A stretch of 64,000 bases of DNA from Gymnodinialimonas ulvae. Lineage in GTDB: Bacteria; Pseudomonadota; Alphaproteobacteria; Rhodobacterales; Rhodobacteraceae. The notes below the pieces were generated by a model. The model had not been told where the DNA came from. It saw only the letters and a program-made list of their open reading frames with translations, and did not search any database. The translations under genes were made by a program, and so were the position numbers. Where the stretch lies: assembly GCF_037543845.1 (NCBI RefSeq), contig NZ_JBBIFX010000001.1:1488001-1552000 (forward strand), given 5' to 3'. This document shows, one piece after another, positions 16,746 through 25,086 of the stretch (position 1 is its first letter; each line of letters starts with the position of its first letter).

Positions 16746-18334
16746 CCCCCCGCAGCATCCTCGCGCCCGGCACCGCCATCGTTGCCGCCATCGTTGCCGC
16801 CATCGTTCGGGGCGCCATAGGTGTCCCGAAGCCGCGCGACCTCCTCGATCAGCGCCACGAGATCGGCCCGGATCGGCGGGAACAGCACATCGAAGCGCTC
16901 CGTCGAATGGCGCTTGGCCGCGATGTTCAGCGTCTCGGCATTGTGGCACAGCCGGTCCGCGCCCACCGCCCCCGAAATCGCGATCAGGATATGGGTCTGC
17001 GCGCGCATCTCGTCGGTGTCGGCCGCCGCGTGGGCCCCATCCATCGCCTCCAGCGTCACGGCCAGGTCCTCACCCAGACGCTGCAGCAATTCCGCCCGCC
17101 CGTCGGGCCCCGCGACCTCCATCAGGCGGTCGAACCGCCCACGGTCCAAGAACGCGCCCCCCACTTCCACCGGCGCGTCCGCGTCGCCGGGCGGCTGCGT
17201 GGCCTCGCCCACATGGCGCAGGATCGCGCGGCCCAGATCCTCGGCGGAGGGCACCGGCTTGCCGATGATCCCATCGGCCCCCGCTGCATAAATTGCCTCG
17301 CGATTGTCGCGTAGCACATAGGCGGTGATCGCCACCAACGGCATCGCAGCCACCGCGCCCGGCATCGCGCGCACCGCCTCCATCACCTCAAGGCCCGACA
17401 TTTCCGGCATCTCGATATCCAGAAGCGCGATATCATAGGGTGCCTCCGACAACGCCCGCAGCGCCGCACGCCCGTCTTCCACGAAATCTGCCTCGGCCCC
17501 CATCGGCTCCAGCATATGCCGCAGGATCGTCTGGTTGGTCAGGTTGTCTTCAGCCACCAACAGGCGCAGGCCCGACAGGCTGACGGCTTGCGTCGGCCCA
17601 TAGGGGATCTCCGTGTCATCGGTCAGGGCGCGCGCGATCCGCAGCCGTGCGCAGGCCCCGCCCGCCTCGTTGCGCAGCGTCAGATCCAGCCCGAGATCGC
17701 GTGACAGGTTCCGCGCGATCTTCAACCCAAGGCCCGACCCCGCCGTCGCAGCCGGCTGACGCGCGGCTCCGCCCCGCAGAACCTCTTCGGGAAAGCCCGG
17801 TCCCGCGTCGCAGACCTCCACCGCGACCGCCCCGTCGTGCAGCGCGCTGACCCGGACCTCGACATCGCCGTCGGGCACGTGGTGCAAGGCATTGGCAACA
17901 AGATTGCCGACCACACGGTTCAATGGCACGGCGGCAAGTTTCAGCCGCGCAGGCAAGTGCCCCTCGCGGATGATCCGGAACCGCCGGTCCTGCTCTGCCG
18001 CCGGTCCGCGCCACCGATGCGCCAGGCCCCGCAACCATTCCTCAAGCCCCACCGGCCCCGCATCGTCGCTCGCCGGGCGCTCGCCCGCCGCCTCCAGCAG
18101 AACGTGATCCACAAGGGCCGCCAGCGTATCGGCGGCGGCCCGCACCCGGTCGATCTGAGTCTGCGTCTGTGGGTCCAGCCGCGACGGATCGACAAGGCGC
18201 AGCCCGCCGATCACGTCCGACATCGCGGCGCGGATATCGTGGGTCATGTGCCGCAGGCTGCGCGGGTCGTCTGCGGTGTCCGAAAGGCTGGCCGCGTCAC
18301 GCACCGGGTCGCGCGGGGGGATATGGTCCATCAT
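16742..18334 (-). CDS. Hybrid histidine kinase with receiver and Hpt domains, first gene of the nucleoside-salvage operon
   Basis: A 530-residue phosphorelay protein with no transmembrane segment or PAS sensor visible. Domains in order: a HisKA box MTHDIRAAMSDVIGG with His32; an ATP-binding domain with N-box VVGNLVANALHH, G1-like DAGPGF and G2-like GSGLGLKIA; a receiver domain (about 255–370) with AEDN, LLDIEMPEMSG and the conserved Lys in GKPV; and an Hpt-like domain (about 405–500) around QTHILIAISGAVGA. The tail has a short Asn-Asp-Gly-Gly repeat. The stop overlaps cdd. A cytosolic sensor heading a salvage operon is unusual; no cognate output regulator is nearby. Confidence 0.85.
   Translation of the reverse strand: MMDHIPPRDPVRDAASLSDTADDPRSLRHMTHDIRAAMSDVIGGLRLVDPSRLDPQTQTQIDRVRAAADTLAALVDHVLLEAAGERPASDDAGPVGLEEWLRGLAHRWRGPAAEQDRRFRIIREGHLPARLKLAAVPLNRVVGNLVANALHHVPDGDVEVRVSALHDGAVAVEVCDAGPGFPEEVLRGGAARQPAATAGSGLGLKIARNLSRDLGLDLTLRNEAGGACARLRIARALTDDTEIPYGPTQAVSLSGLRLLVAEDNLTNQTILRHMLEPMGAEADFVEDGRAALRALSEAPYDIALLDIEMPEMSGLEVMEAVRAMPGAVAAMPLVAITAYVLRDNREAIYAAGADGIIGKPVPSAEDLGRAILRHVGEATQPPGDADAPVEVGGAFLDRGRFDRLMEVAGPDGRAELLQRLGEDLAVTLEAMDGAHAAADTDEMRAQTHILIAISGAVGADRLCHNAETLNIAAKRHSTERFDVLFPPIRADLVALIEEVARLRDTYGAPNDGGNDGGNDGGAGREDAAGG
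16777..16807 (-). repeat. 12-bp tandem repeat at the 3' end of the hybrid kinase gene
   Basis: Two and a half direct copies of CATCGTTGCCGC (plus-strand reading) encode the NDGG repeat near the kinase C-terminus. The unit is a multiple of three, so copy-number slippage would change tail length without shifting frame. It lies about 30 bases before the overlapping cdd start. Confidence 0.8.
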
Positions 18335-18416
18335 GGCTACAACTATGCGATCGGCCCGGGCCCGGTGTCAGCGCAAAACGTCTCGACCAAACCGGTTTGG
18401 CCCGAACTGCGACCGC

Positions 18417-20693
18417 TCAGCCATAGTGGCTGACCGGCGTCCCCGCGAGCGCCGAGATATTGAGCAACCCCCGTGCCGTGATCGACGGCGTCACGATATG
18501 CGCGCGGTTGCCCATCCCCATCAGGATCGGGCCAACCTCCAACCCGTTTGCCTTCATCTTCAGGATGTTACGCGTCGCCCCGGCCGCATCCGTAGACGCA
18601 AAGACCAACGCATTCGCCGCTCCCTCCAGGCGGCAGTTCGGGAACACCCGCGCGCGCAATTCCGGGTCCAGCGCACTGTCGACATGCATCTCGCCCTCAT
18701 AGACGAAATCGCGTGTCTCGCTATCCAGCAACGCAAGTGCCGCGCGCATACGCTGCCCGCTGTCACTGTCGAGATTGCCGAACTGGCTTCCCGAACACAG
18801 CGCGATTTTCGGCTCCACCCCGAAGCGGCGAATATGGCGCGCGCAGCCGATCACCGTCTCCGCGATCTGCTGCGGCGTCGGCGTCGGGTGGATCTGACTG
18901 TCGGCAATGAACAACGGCCCGTCTTCCAGGATCAAAAGGCTGAGCGCCGCCACCGGATGAAAATCATCCGCCCCAAGGACTTGGCAGATGTAGTTCAGGT
19001 GCCAAAGGTATTGCCCGAACGTCCCGCAGATCAGGCTATCGGCCTCGCCGCGCTGTACCATGACCGCGCCAATCGCCGTGGTGTTGGTGCGCATGATCGC
19101 CCGCGCGAGGTCCGGCGAGACCCCCTTGCGCGCCATCAGACGGTGATACGTCTCCCAGTAATCGCGGTAACGCGGGTCGTTTTCGGGGTTCACCAATTCG
19201 ACGTCGCGCCCCGGCTCGATCACCAGCCCCGCGCGCTCGATTCGTGCCGCGATCACCTCCGGTCGCCCGATCAGGATCGGCACATCCGTGGTTTCCTGCA
19301 CCATCGCCTGTGCGGCGCGCAGCACGCGCTCGTCCTCGCCCTCCGCGAACACGATCTTGCGCTCTGCCGTTGCCGCGGCCTCGAAGACGGGCCGCATGAC
19401 CAGCGCCGACTTGAACACCGACTCGTTCAGTTTGGCCCGATACGCACCCAGATCCGCGATTGGCCGCGTCGCCACGCCCGACGCCATCGCCGCCTCCGCC
19501 ACCGCCCCGGCCACCACCGCCATAAGGCGTGGATCGAACGGTTTCGGGATCAGGTAGTCCACCCCGAAGGTGAGTTGCTCGCCCTTGTAGGCCGCCGCCG
19601 CCTCCGCGCTTGTCGTGGCCCGCGCCAACGCTGCAATCCCGTCGATACACGCCAGCTGCATCGCGTCGTTGATCTCGGTCGCGCCCACGTCGAGCGCGCC
19701 GCGAAAGATGAACGGAAAACATAGCACGTTATTGACTTGATTGGGAAAATCGCTCCGCCCCGTGGCAATAATCGCATCCGGCGCCACCGCACGGACCGCC
19801 TCCGGCAGGATCTCGGGCGTCGGGTTGGCCAGCGCAAAGATGATCGGACGCTCCGCCATCTTGCCCACCATCTCAGGCGTCAAAACCCCCGGCCCGCTCA
19901 GGCCCAGGAACAGATCCGCCCCCGCGATCACATCGCCCAGACCCATCGCCCGGTCGCCTTGCGCATAGGCATCTTTCTGCGGCGTCGAATTGCCCCGCCC
20001 CTCATGGACCAGCCCGTCGATGTCGCACAGCCAGACATTCTCGCGCCGCACACCCAGCTTCAGCAGCATGTTCAGACACGCAATCCCCGCAGCACCCCCC
20101 CCTGTCGAGACCACCTTGATGTCCTCGAATGCCTTGCCCGCCACATGCAGTGCATTGGTCGCCGCCGCCCCAACAACGATGGCCGTGCCGTGCTGATCGT
20201 CGTGGAAAACCGGGATGCCCATCCGCTCCCGACAGATTTGTTCAACGATGAAACAATCCGGCGCCTTGATGTCTTCCAGGTTGATCGCACCGAACGTCGG
20301 CTCCAGCGCGCAGACGATGTCCGCAAGCTTTTCGGGGTCCGGCTCGTTCACCTCGATGTCAAAGCAATCAATCTCGGCGAACTTCTTAAACAGAACCGCC
20401 TTGCCCTCCATCACCGGCTTCGACGCCAGCGCCCCGATGTTGCCAAGGCCCAGAACCGCCGAGCCGTTGGAGACCACCGCCACCAGGTTCCCGCGCGCCG
20501 TATATCGCGCCGCATTTCCGGGATCGTCCTTTATTTCAAGGCTCGCCTCCGCCACGCCGGGGCTATAGGCCCGCGCCAGATCGCGGCCGTTGGCCAGCGG
20601 TTTCGTGGCCCTGATCTCAAGTTTTCCGGGGCGGGGATATTCGTGATAATGAAGCGCCGCTTCGCGCAGGCCGTCGGGTTTATCGTCGCTCAT
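18417..20693 (-). CDS. maeB: NADP-dependent malic enzyme fused to a phosphotransacetylase-like domain
   Basis: A 758-residue enzyme that decarboxylates malate to pyruvate. The malic N-terminal domain (about 1–165) contains AYSPGVAEASL and the catalytic region GLGNIGALASKPVMEGK. The NAD(P)-binding domain has FHDDQHGTAIVVGAA and a VSTGGGAAGIACL dinucleotide loop. The C-terminal half (about 430–758) is a phosphate-acetyltransferase-like domain, usually regulatory (acetyl-CoA sensing) in this MaeB class. Length is standard. It lies 82 bases before the hybrid kinase on the same strand, and a 12-bp palindrome is found just upstream of its start. Confidence 0.93.
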   Translation of the reverse strand: MSDDKPDGLREAALHYHEYPRPGKLEIRATKPLANGRDLARAYSPGVAEASLEIKDDPGNAARYTARGNLVAVVSNGSAVLGLGNIGALASKPVMEGKAVLFKKFAEIDCFDIEVNEPDPEKLADIVCALEPTFGAINLEDIKAPDCFIVEQICRERMGIPVFHDDQHGTAIVVGAAATNALHVAGKAFEDIKVVSTGGGAAGIACLNMLLKLGVRRENVWLCDIDGLVHEGRGNSTPQKDAYAQGDRAMGLGDVIAGADLFLGLSGPGVLTPEMVGKMAERPIIFALANPTPEILPEAVRAVAPDAIIATGRSDFPNQVNNVLCFPFIFRGALDVGATEINDAMQLACIDGIAALARATTSAEAAAAYKGEQLTFGVDYLIPKPFDPRLMAVVAGAVAEAAMASGVATRPIADLGAYRAKLNESVFKSALVMRPVFEAAATAERKIVFAEGEDERVLRAAQAMVQETTDVPILIGRPEVIAARIERAGLVIEPGRDVELVNPENDPRYRDYWETYHRLMARKGVSPDLARAIMRTNTTAIGAVMVQRGEADSLICGTFGQYLWHLNYICQVLGADDFHPVAALSLLILEDGPLFIADSQIHPTPTPQQIAETVIGCARHIRRFGVEPKIALCSGSQFGNLDSDSGQRMRAALALLDSETRDFVYEGEMHVDSALDPELRARVFPNCRLEGAANALVFASTDAAGATRNILKMKANGLEVGPILMGMGNRAHIVTPSITARGLLNISALAGTPVSHYG

Positions 20694-20713
20694 CCACCGT
20701 GTCCTACCAATGG

Positions 20714-20725
20714 TTTAACGTTAAA
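20714..20725. promoter_or_regulatory. Perfect 12-bp palindrome upstream of maeB
   Basis: TTTAACGTTAAA ends 21 bases before the maeB start codon. A further TTAAC occurs eight bases beyond it. The position suits a repressor operator or promoter element; the spacing (8 instead of 7) does not fit a classical CtrA site. Binding factor unknown. Confidence 0.4.
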
Positions 20726-20783
20726 CGATCCCTTAACATCGCCACGCCATGTTGACCCTGCGACACCTGCGCGCCGGGCGGGC

Positions 20784-21551
20784 CTATTGGAATTGTTCGC
20801 GCAGCAGCCGCTCTTCCAACCCGTGACCGGGATCAAACAGGATGCGATGTTCGATTTCGGGCTCCGAGCGGATTTCCACGGCGGCCACCTCTTTCACCGA
20901 CCGGCTATCGGCATCGGCCATCACCGGGCGCTTGGCGGCTTCTACCACCTCGATCCGCACCAGTGCACCCTTCGGCAACAACGCCCCGCGCCAGCGCCGG
21001 GGGCGGAAGGCCGCCACCGCCGTCATCGCCAGGACATCCGCGCCGATCGGCAGGATCGGGCCGTGGGCCGAGTAATTATACGCCGTCGATCCCGCGGGCG
21101 TGCTGACCAGCGCGCCGTCGCAGACCAATTCATCCATGCGGAGCTTGCCGTCCACAAAGATGCGCAGTTTGGCCGCCTGCGGACCCGCGCGCAGCAAGCT
21201 CACCTCGTTGATCGCAAGCGCATCGGCCGTCGTTCCGTCCACACATTCCGCATTCATTTTCAACGGGTTGATCACCGCCTCTTCGGCATCCTCCAGACGC
21301 GCGATCAGGCCGTCTTCGCCATATTCGTTCATCAGGAACCCGACCGTGCCCCGGTTCATCCCGTACACCGGCGCGGGCAAGTCCTGCGTCGCGTGCAGCG
21401 TCGAAAGCATGAAACCATCGCCCCCGAGGGCCACGATCACGTCGGCCTCCTCAGGCGGATGCGCGCCGTAGCGGGCCTCGAGCGTCGCCTTGGCCTCCTG
21501 GGCCAGCGCCGTGTCCGAGGCCAGAAAGGCGATGTTGCGCGCGGCGGGCAT
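20784..21551 (-). CDS. nadK: NAD kinase
   Basis: A 255-residue kinase phosphorylating NAD to NADP. It shows the family GGDG motif in VALGGDGFML, the NRGTVGFLMNEY segment, the NE/S motif region in ALAINEVSLLR, and the glycine-rich STPAGSTAYNYSAHGPILP. I start at the ATG at 21551, just after a strong GGGAGAG ribosome-binding site; an in-frame start 12 codons upstream has none. Slightly shorter than E. coli NadK but typical for alphaproteobacteria. Divergent from glyA. Confidence 0.93.
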   Translation of the reverse strand: MPAARNIAFLASDTALAQEAKATLEARYGAHPPEEADVIVALGGDGFMLSTLHATQDLPAPVYGMNRGTVGFLMNEYGEDGLIARLEDAEEAVINPLKMNAECVDGTTADALAINEVSLLRAGPQAAKLRIFVDGKLRMDELVCDGALVSTPAGSTAYNYSAHGPILPIGADVLAMTAVAAFRPRRWRGALLPKGALVRIEVVEAAKRPVMADADSRSVKEVAAVEIRSEPEIEHRILFDPGHGLEERLLREQFQ

Positions 21552-21764
21552 GGCCTCTCTCCCCTTGCGTCCTTGCCCGCGAACCATCGCGCGCGCCTAT
21601 CGGAAACACAATATCCCATCGGCCTCCGCCAGCCACACTGTATCCCGTTGCATGCCGCGAAATGCCGCAAAACAAGGCCGCCGCGCCGTTTTACACCCTT
21701 CCCCGACCGGCGCATTTGCCCTAAGTCGCCCGGCAAGACCCCATCATGGCAGGAGGAGACGCCC

Positions 21765-23060
21765 ATGAACGCCCCGCACAAAGACGACGGTTTCTTCACC
21801 GAAAGCCTTGAAAGCCGTGATCCCGAGATTTTCGCCGCCACCACGCAGGAGCTTGGCCGGCAGCGCGACGAGATCGAGCTGATCGCGTCAGAAAACATCG
21901 TCTCGGCCGCCGTGATGGAGGCCCAAGGCGGCGTGATGACCAATAAATACGCCGAGGGCTACCCCGGTCGGCGCTATTACGGCGGCTGCCAATATGTTGA
22001 CATCGCGGAAGAACTTGCCATCGACCGGGCCAAGCAGCTGTTCAATGTGGGCTTTGCCAACGTGCAGCCCAACTCCGGCAGCCAGGCCAATCAGGGCGTG
22101 TTTCAGGCGCTCCTGCAGCCCGGCGACACCATCCTCGGCATGTCGCTGGACGCGGGCGGCCACCTGACCCACGGCGCCAAGCCGAACCAGTCGGGAAAGT
22201 GGTTCAACGCGGTCCAGTATGGCGTGCGCAAGCAGGATCTCGAACTCGACTACGATCAGGTCGCCGAAATGGCCGCCACGCACAAACCCAAGATGATCAT
22301 CGCCGGTGGCTCCGCCATTCCGCGCGTCATCGACTTCGCCCGCATGCGCGAGATTGCCGATAGCGTCGGCGCCTACCTGCTTGTCGACATGGCACATTTC
22401 GCCGGTCTGGTGGCGTCGGGCCATTACCCCTCGCCCTTCCCGCACGCCCATGTCGCCACCACGACGACGCACAAAACCCTGCGCGGTCCGCGCGGTGGCA
22501 TGATCCTCACCGATGACGAGGCCATCGCCAAGAAGTGCAATTCGGCCATTTTCCCCGGCATTCAGGGCGGGCCGCTCATGCATGTGATCGCGGGCAAAGC
22601 CGTGGCGTTCGGCGAGGCGCTTCGCCCCGGCTTCAAGGAATATCAGGGCCAGGTCATCGCCAACGCCAAGGCGCTCGCCGATCAGTTGATGAAAGGCGGC
22701 CTCGACATCGTCACCGGCGGCACCGACACGCACCTGATGCTGGTCGATCTGCGGCCCAAGGGCGTGAAGGGCAACGCCACCGAAAAGGCCCTCGGGCGCG
22801 CGCATATCACCTGCAACAAGAACGGTATCCCGTTCGACTCTGAAAAGCCGATGATCACCTCCGGCATCCGTCTCGGCTCGCCCGCTGGAACGACCCGCGG
22901 CTTCACCGAGGCCGAGTTCCGTCAAATTGCCGATTGGATCGTCGAAGTCGTCGACGGTCTCGCCGCCAACGGGGAAGACGGCAACGCCGAGGTGGAGGCC
23001 AAGGTCCGCACCGAGGTTAAGGCGCTGTGCGACAAGTTCCCGATCTACCCCGACCTTTGA
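21765..23060 (+). CDS. glyA: Serine hydroxymethyltransferase
   Basis: A 431-residue PLP enzyme converting serine and tetrahydrofolate to glycine and methylene-THF. The N-terminal IELIASENIVS, the GRRYYGGCQYVD substrate segment, the VDMAHFAGLVA loop and the PLP-lysine motif TTTTHKTLRGPRGG (Lys237) are all present. The ATG at 21765 follows AGGAGGAG at ideal spacing. The same frame is open far upstream, but that part is antisense to maeB and nadK and is not coding. A strong terminator follows. Confidence 0.97.
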   Translation: MNAPHKDDGFFTESLESRDPEIFAATTQELGRQRDEIELIASENIVSAAVMEAQGGVMTNKYAEGYPGRRYYGGCQYVDIAEELAIDRAKQLFNVGFANVQPNSGSQANQGVFQALLQPGDTILGMSLDAGGHLTHGAKPNQSGKWFNAVQYGVRKQDLELDYDQVAEMAATHKPKMIIAGGSAIPRVIDFARMREIADSVGAYLLVDMAHFAGLVASGHYPSPFPHAHVATTTTHKTLRGPRGGMILTDDEAIAKKCNSAIFPGIQGGPLMHVIAGKAVAFGEALRPGFKEYQGQVIANAKALADQLMKGGLDIVTGGTDTHLMLVDLRPKGVKGNATEKALGRAHITCNKNGIPFDSEKPMITSGIRLGSPAGTTRGFTEAEFRQIADWIVEVVDGLAANGEDGNAEVEAKVRTEVKALCDKFPIYPDL

Positions 23061-23083
23061 CAACCAACCCTTAACGCCAGTCG

Positions 23084-23111
23084 AAAAAGCGCCCCGCGGG
23101 GCGCTTTTTTT
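23084..23111 (+). terminator. Intrinsic terminator after glyA
   Basis: A 12-base GC-rich inverted repeat (AAAAAGCGCCCC and complement, two-base loop) followed by seven T residues, starting 24 bases after the glyA stop. The A-run on the left could also let it work for the convergent minus-strand gene. Confidence 0.9.
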
Positions 23112-23154
23112 GTTTCAAATATTGTCCAAACCGGCGGGGGACCGCCTTCGGGGA

Positions 23155-23430
23155 TCAGGCCGCGTCCTTGATCGCCTCCTCCAGCATCTTCTCGTTCCGC
23201 GCGTCCTCGATCCGCTTCAGCCTGTCCTCATCGAGCCGCATATCGAAGCGGTATTTCACAACGTTGATCAGGCTCAGCGTCAGCAGGAAAATTCCCATCG
23301 CCCAATAGCCCTTGGTCGCCAGCGGCACGTCCGTAGACAGCCACAGCGACAGCGCCAGCAGCGCATAGGCCAGGCCCACGCCGATGAAATTCAGGTTCAA
23401 GATCAATGTGTTATGGTGGCGATCAAACAT
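23155..23430 (-). CDS. YiaA/YiaB-like two-helix inner-membrane protein
   Basis: A 91-residue protein with two hydrophobic helices (about 8–31 and 42–60) separated by a short STDVPLATKGYW turn. This resembles the YiaAB two-helix family, whose turn carries a similar lysine-glycine-tyrosine signature. A charged cytoplasmic C-terminal helix follows. I start at the ATG at 23430 because earlier in-frame starts lie inside pspA and add basic low-quality sequence. It follows pspA by 25 bases and probably forms a membrane-stress unit with it. Confidence 0.65.
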   Translation of the reverse strand: MFDRHHNTLILNLNFIGVGLAYALLALSLWLSTDVPLATKGYWAMGIFLLTLSLINVVKYRFDMRLDEDRLKRIEDARNEKMLEEAIKDAA

Positions 23431-23455
23431 GGTAATACTCCTTTTTGGATCGAAT

Positions 23456-24145
23456 TTACTTGCTGCCGGTCTGCGCCCGCAGTCGGCGCAGCACATCGGC
23501 GGCATTGGATTTCGTCGGCGCGCCAAAGCCCGCCTCGCCCAGCTTTTCGGCCACGTCCGCACGCTCCAAACCGCTGTCGATCTCGCGCAGGATCTGGCCC
23601 TGCTCGAACGGATCATCGCGGTTCAGCACCCGCTGGATCAACGCCTCTGCCTCCTCAAACGCCGAATCCTGCGCCACATGACGGCCCAATCGGGTCTGGA
23701 TATCGGCCTCTTTCTTGGCGGCGCGCGCGGCGAAAGCCCCCTGTTTCAAATCAATAATCCGACGGTTTGCCGCCTCCACCGATTGCCGCAGCTGCAAGAT
23801 ACGACCCTCAAGGCGCCGCACCGTGTCCCGCCGCACCTCCAGCTCGTTTTCCGTCTGTGCGATGGCGCCTGCGGCTTCCGTCGCAAGGTCTTCACGGCCC
23901 TCCGACAAGGCCTCCCGCGCGCGCCCCGTCAGGTCCGCCACCCGGTTTTCCAGCGCCGTCACTTGGCGCGATTCCGTGCGTTCGCGCTGAATAAGCGAGG
24001 CCAGAGAAAACTTCGCCGCCTTCAGGCTCGCCTCCGCCTCACGGATCTTTTGGTCGATCAATTCAATGCAGAAGTGGTCGCGCAGCCGGTCTTCGGCCCG
24101 CGCATTCGCGCCATCAATCAGCGTGGTCAGGGTTCTCAACATCAT
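23456..24145 (-). CDS. pspA: PspA/IM30-family membrane-stress protein
   Basis: A 229-residue coiled-coil protein. The N-terminus LRTLTTLIDGANARAEDRL resembles the PspA amphipathic membrane-binding helix, and the FCIELIDQKIREAEASL region matches the start of the long antiparallel coiled coil (about 25–150). Charged heptads continue through LEVRRDTVRRLEGRI and IIDLKQGAF. These proteins polymerise on damaged inner membrane to stop leakage. No pspB or pspC is present; instead a TetR regulator lies upstream and a YiaA-like protein downstream. Three copies of a TetR-type palindrome precede the start. Confidence 0.8.
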   Translation of the reverse strand: MMLRTLTTLIDGANARAEDRLRDHFCIELIDQKIREAEASLKAAKFSLASLIQRERTESRQVTALENRVADLTGRAREALSEGREDLATEAAGAIAQTENELEVRRDTVRRLEGRILQLRQSVEAANRRIIDLKQGAFAARAAKKEADIQTRLGRHVAQDSAFEEAEALIQRVLNRDDPFEQGQILREIDSGLERADVAEKLGEAGFGAPTKSNAADVLRRLRAQTGSK

Positions 24146-24158
24146 CTACTCCCAAATC

Positions 24159-24171
24159 TGAACAACGTTCA
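24159..24171. promoter_or_regulatory. TetR-type operator copy 1 (TGAAC-N3-GTTCA)
   Basis: A perfect 5-3-5 inverted repeat, TGAACAACGTTCA, starting 13 bases upstream of the pspA start codon. It shares both half-sites with three other copies nearby and is well placed to block transcription or initiation of the pspA–yiaA pair. Confidence 0.75.
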
Positions 24172-24193
24172 TGAATTCGATGTAGTGAGAAAA

Positions 24194-24206
24194 TGAACTG
24201 CGTTCA
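24194..24206. promoter_or_regulatory. TetR-type operator copy 2 (TGAAC-N3-GTTCA)
   Basis: TGAACTGCGTTCA, with identical half-sites to copy 1 and a centre 35 bases further upstream of pspA. It lies in the short AT-rich gap between the TetR gene and pspA, where a promoter would be expected. Confidence 0.75.
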
Positions 24207-24216
24207 AGAATAAAAT

Positions 24217-24229
24217 TGAACGGCGTTCA
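24217..24229. promoter_or_regulatory. TetR-type operator copy 3 (TGAAC-N3-GTTCA)
   Basis: TGAACGGCGTTCA, extended by one matching base on each side to a 15-bp palindrome. It overlaps the stop codon of the TetR gene; its centre is 23 bases from copy 2. Confidence 0.75.
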
Positions 24230-24826
24230 ACTTTTTTGGCCAACCTGCTCCAAAAGCAGCCGGATCATGGCGCGCAATTGCTCGCCCGGCACTCCGGAGA
24301 TCCGGTTTTCAAGCCCCAGCAACACGATCCCATGCACCGACGAAAACAGCGTCCGCGTCATCAAATCCAGCTCACGCGGTTCATAATGCGGAAAGATTTC
24401 CGCCAGCGGTTCCGAGATAAACCGAAACAGCCGCGCCATCGCCGCCGCATACCATTCCGGCACCGGTCCGTCGGAGCGCATCTCTACATCGAACAACGCG
24501 CGCCACAGCTTCGGGTGATCGGCCGCAAACCCCAGATAGGCATGCGACATCGCGATCAGGCGCTGGTTTGGCGCCTGGCCCGCCGCTGCATCGACGGCTG
24601 CGCTCACGACCGCGCCCAGGCGCACGAATGTCCGCCCGTTCACCTCAAGCGTCAGCGCATGCAGATCGTCGAAATGCGTGTAGATCGCGCCCACCGCACA
24701 TCCCGCCTCTTTCGCGAGATCGCGTGCCCGGAGTGCGGCCAGTCCCTCCGCCTCGATCCGCGCCTCGGCCAGATCGACCAGCTTTCCGCGCAGCGCCGCT
24801 TTGCGCGCCTCAACCTTGCCAGCCAT
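24227..24826 (-). CDS. TetR-family regulator, probable repressor of itself and pspA
   Basis: A 199-residue TetR/AcrR regulator. The helix-turn-helix lies at about 25–55 (LRARDLAKEAGCAVGAIYTHFDDLHAL, with the typical AIYxHF recognition end). The C-terminal ligand domain has the WRALFDVEM segment of the TetR_C_33-like group. I start at the ATG at 24826, preceded by GGGAGGG; an in-frame start 22 codons upstream would run through the operator. A TGAAC-N3-GTTCA palindrome sits just before the ribosome-binding site and three more precede pspA, so autoregulation and control of pspA are likely. The ligand is unknown. Confidence 0.85.
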   Translation of the reverse strand: MAGKVEARKAALRGKLVDLAEARIEAEGLAALRARDLAKEAGCAVGAIYTHFDDLHALTLEVNGRTFVRLGAVVSAAVDAAAGQAPNQRLIAMSHAYLGFAADHPKLWRALFDVEMRSDGPVPEWYAAAMARLFRFISEPLAEIFPHYEPRELDLMTRTLFSSVHGIVLLGLENRISGVPGEQLRAMIRLLLEQVGQKS

Positions 24827-24836
24827 GTGCCCTCCC

Positions 24837-24849
24837 TGAACGCCGTTCA
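24837..24849. promoter_or_regulatory. TetR-type operator copy 4, upstream of the TetR gene itself
   Basis: TGAACGCCGTTCA has the same half-sites as the three copies in front of pspA. It ends ten bases before the TetR start codon, immediately ahead of its ribosome-binding site, and supports autorepression. It also lies in the shared divergent region with the desaturase gene starting at 25087. Confidence 0.8.
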
Positions 24850-25086
24850 ACCCGCTTAACACGGGCCGCGCATCGGCGGAAGGTCGCAACAATCAGCTTG
24901 TTTCAAGCCGATTGTCGGCTCCGGCTTGCCGCAAATTCTGTGGGGTGAGAGTTTGCGAAAGGTAAACAGAATACTAAATAAACCTGTCGAGGGGGCAACC
25001 AAGGGGTGTCATCCACCCGTCTGCCACCGGCCCCCATCCGCTAATCTATTGAAAGACAACACAGCTTCACGACCTGGACCGGACCA

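Noticed and set aside
20714..20743. CtrA-type site (TTAA-N7-TTAA) upstream of maeB
   Set aside because: The spacing between the TTAA elements is 8, not 7, so only the perfect palindrome is reported.
19737..21764. Long plus-strand frame upstream of glyA
   Set aside because: Antisense to maeB and nadK, rich in Arg/His/Pro, and the glyA ribosome-binding site is immediately before 21765.
21552..21764. Glycine riboswitch upstream of glyA
   Set aside because: I could not find the conserved aptamer core or tandem architecture in the 213-base divergent region.
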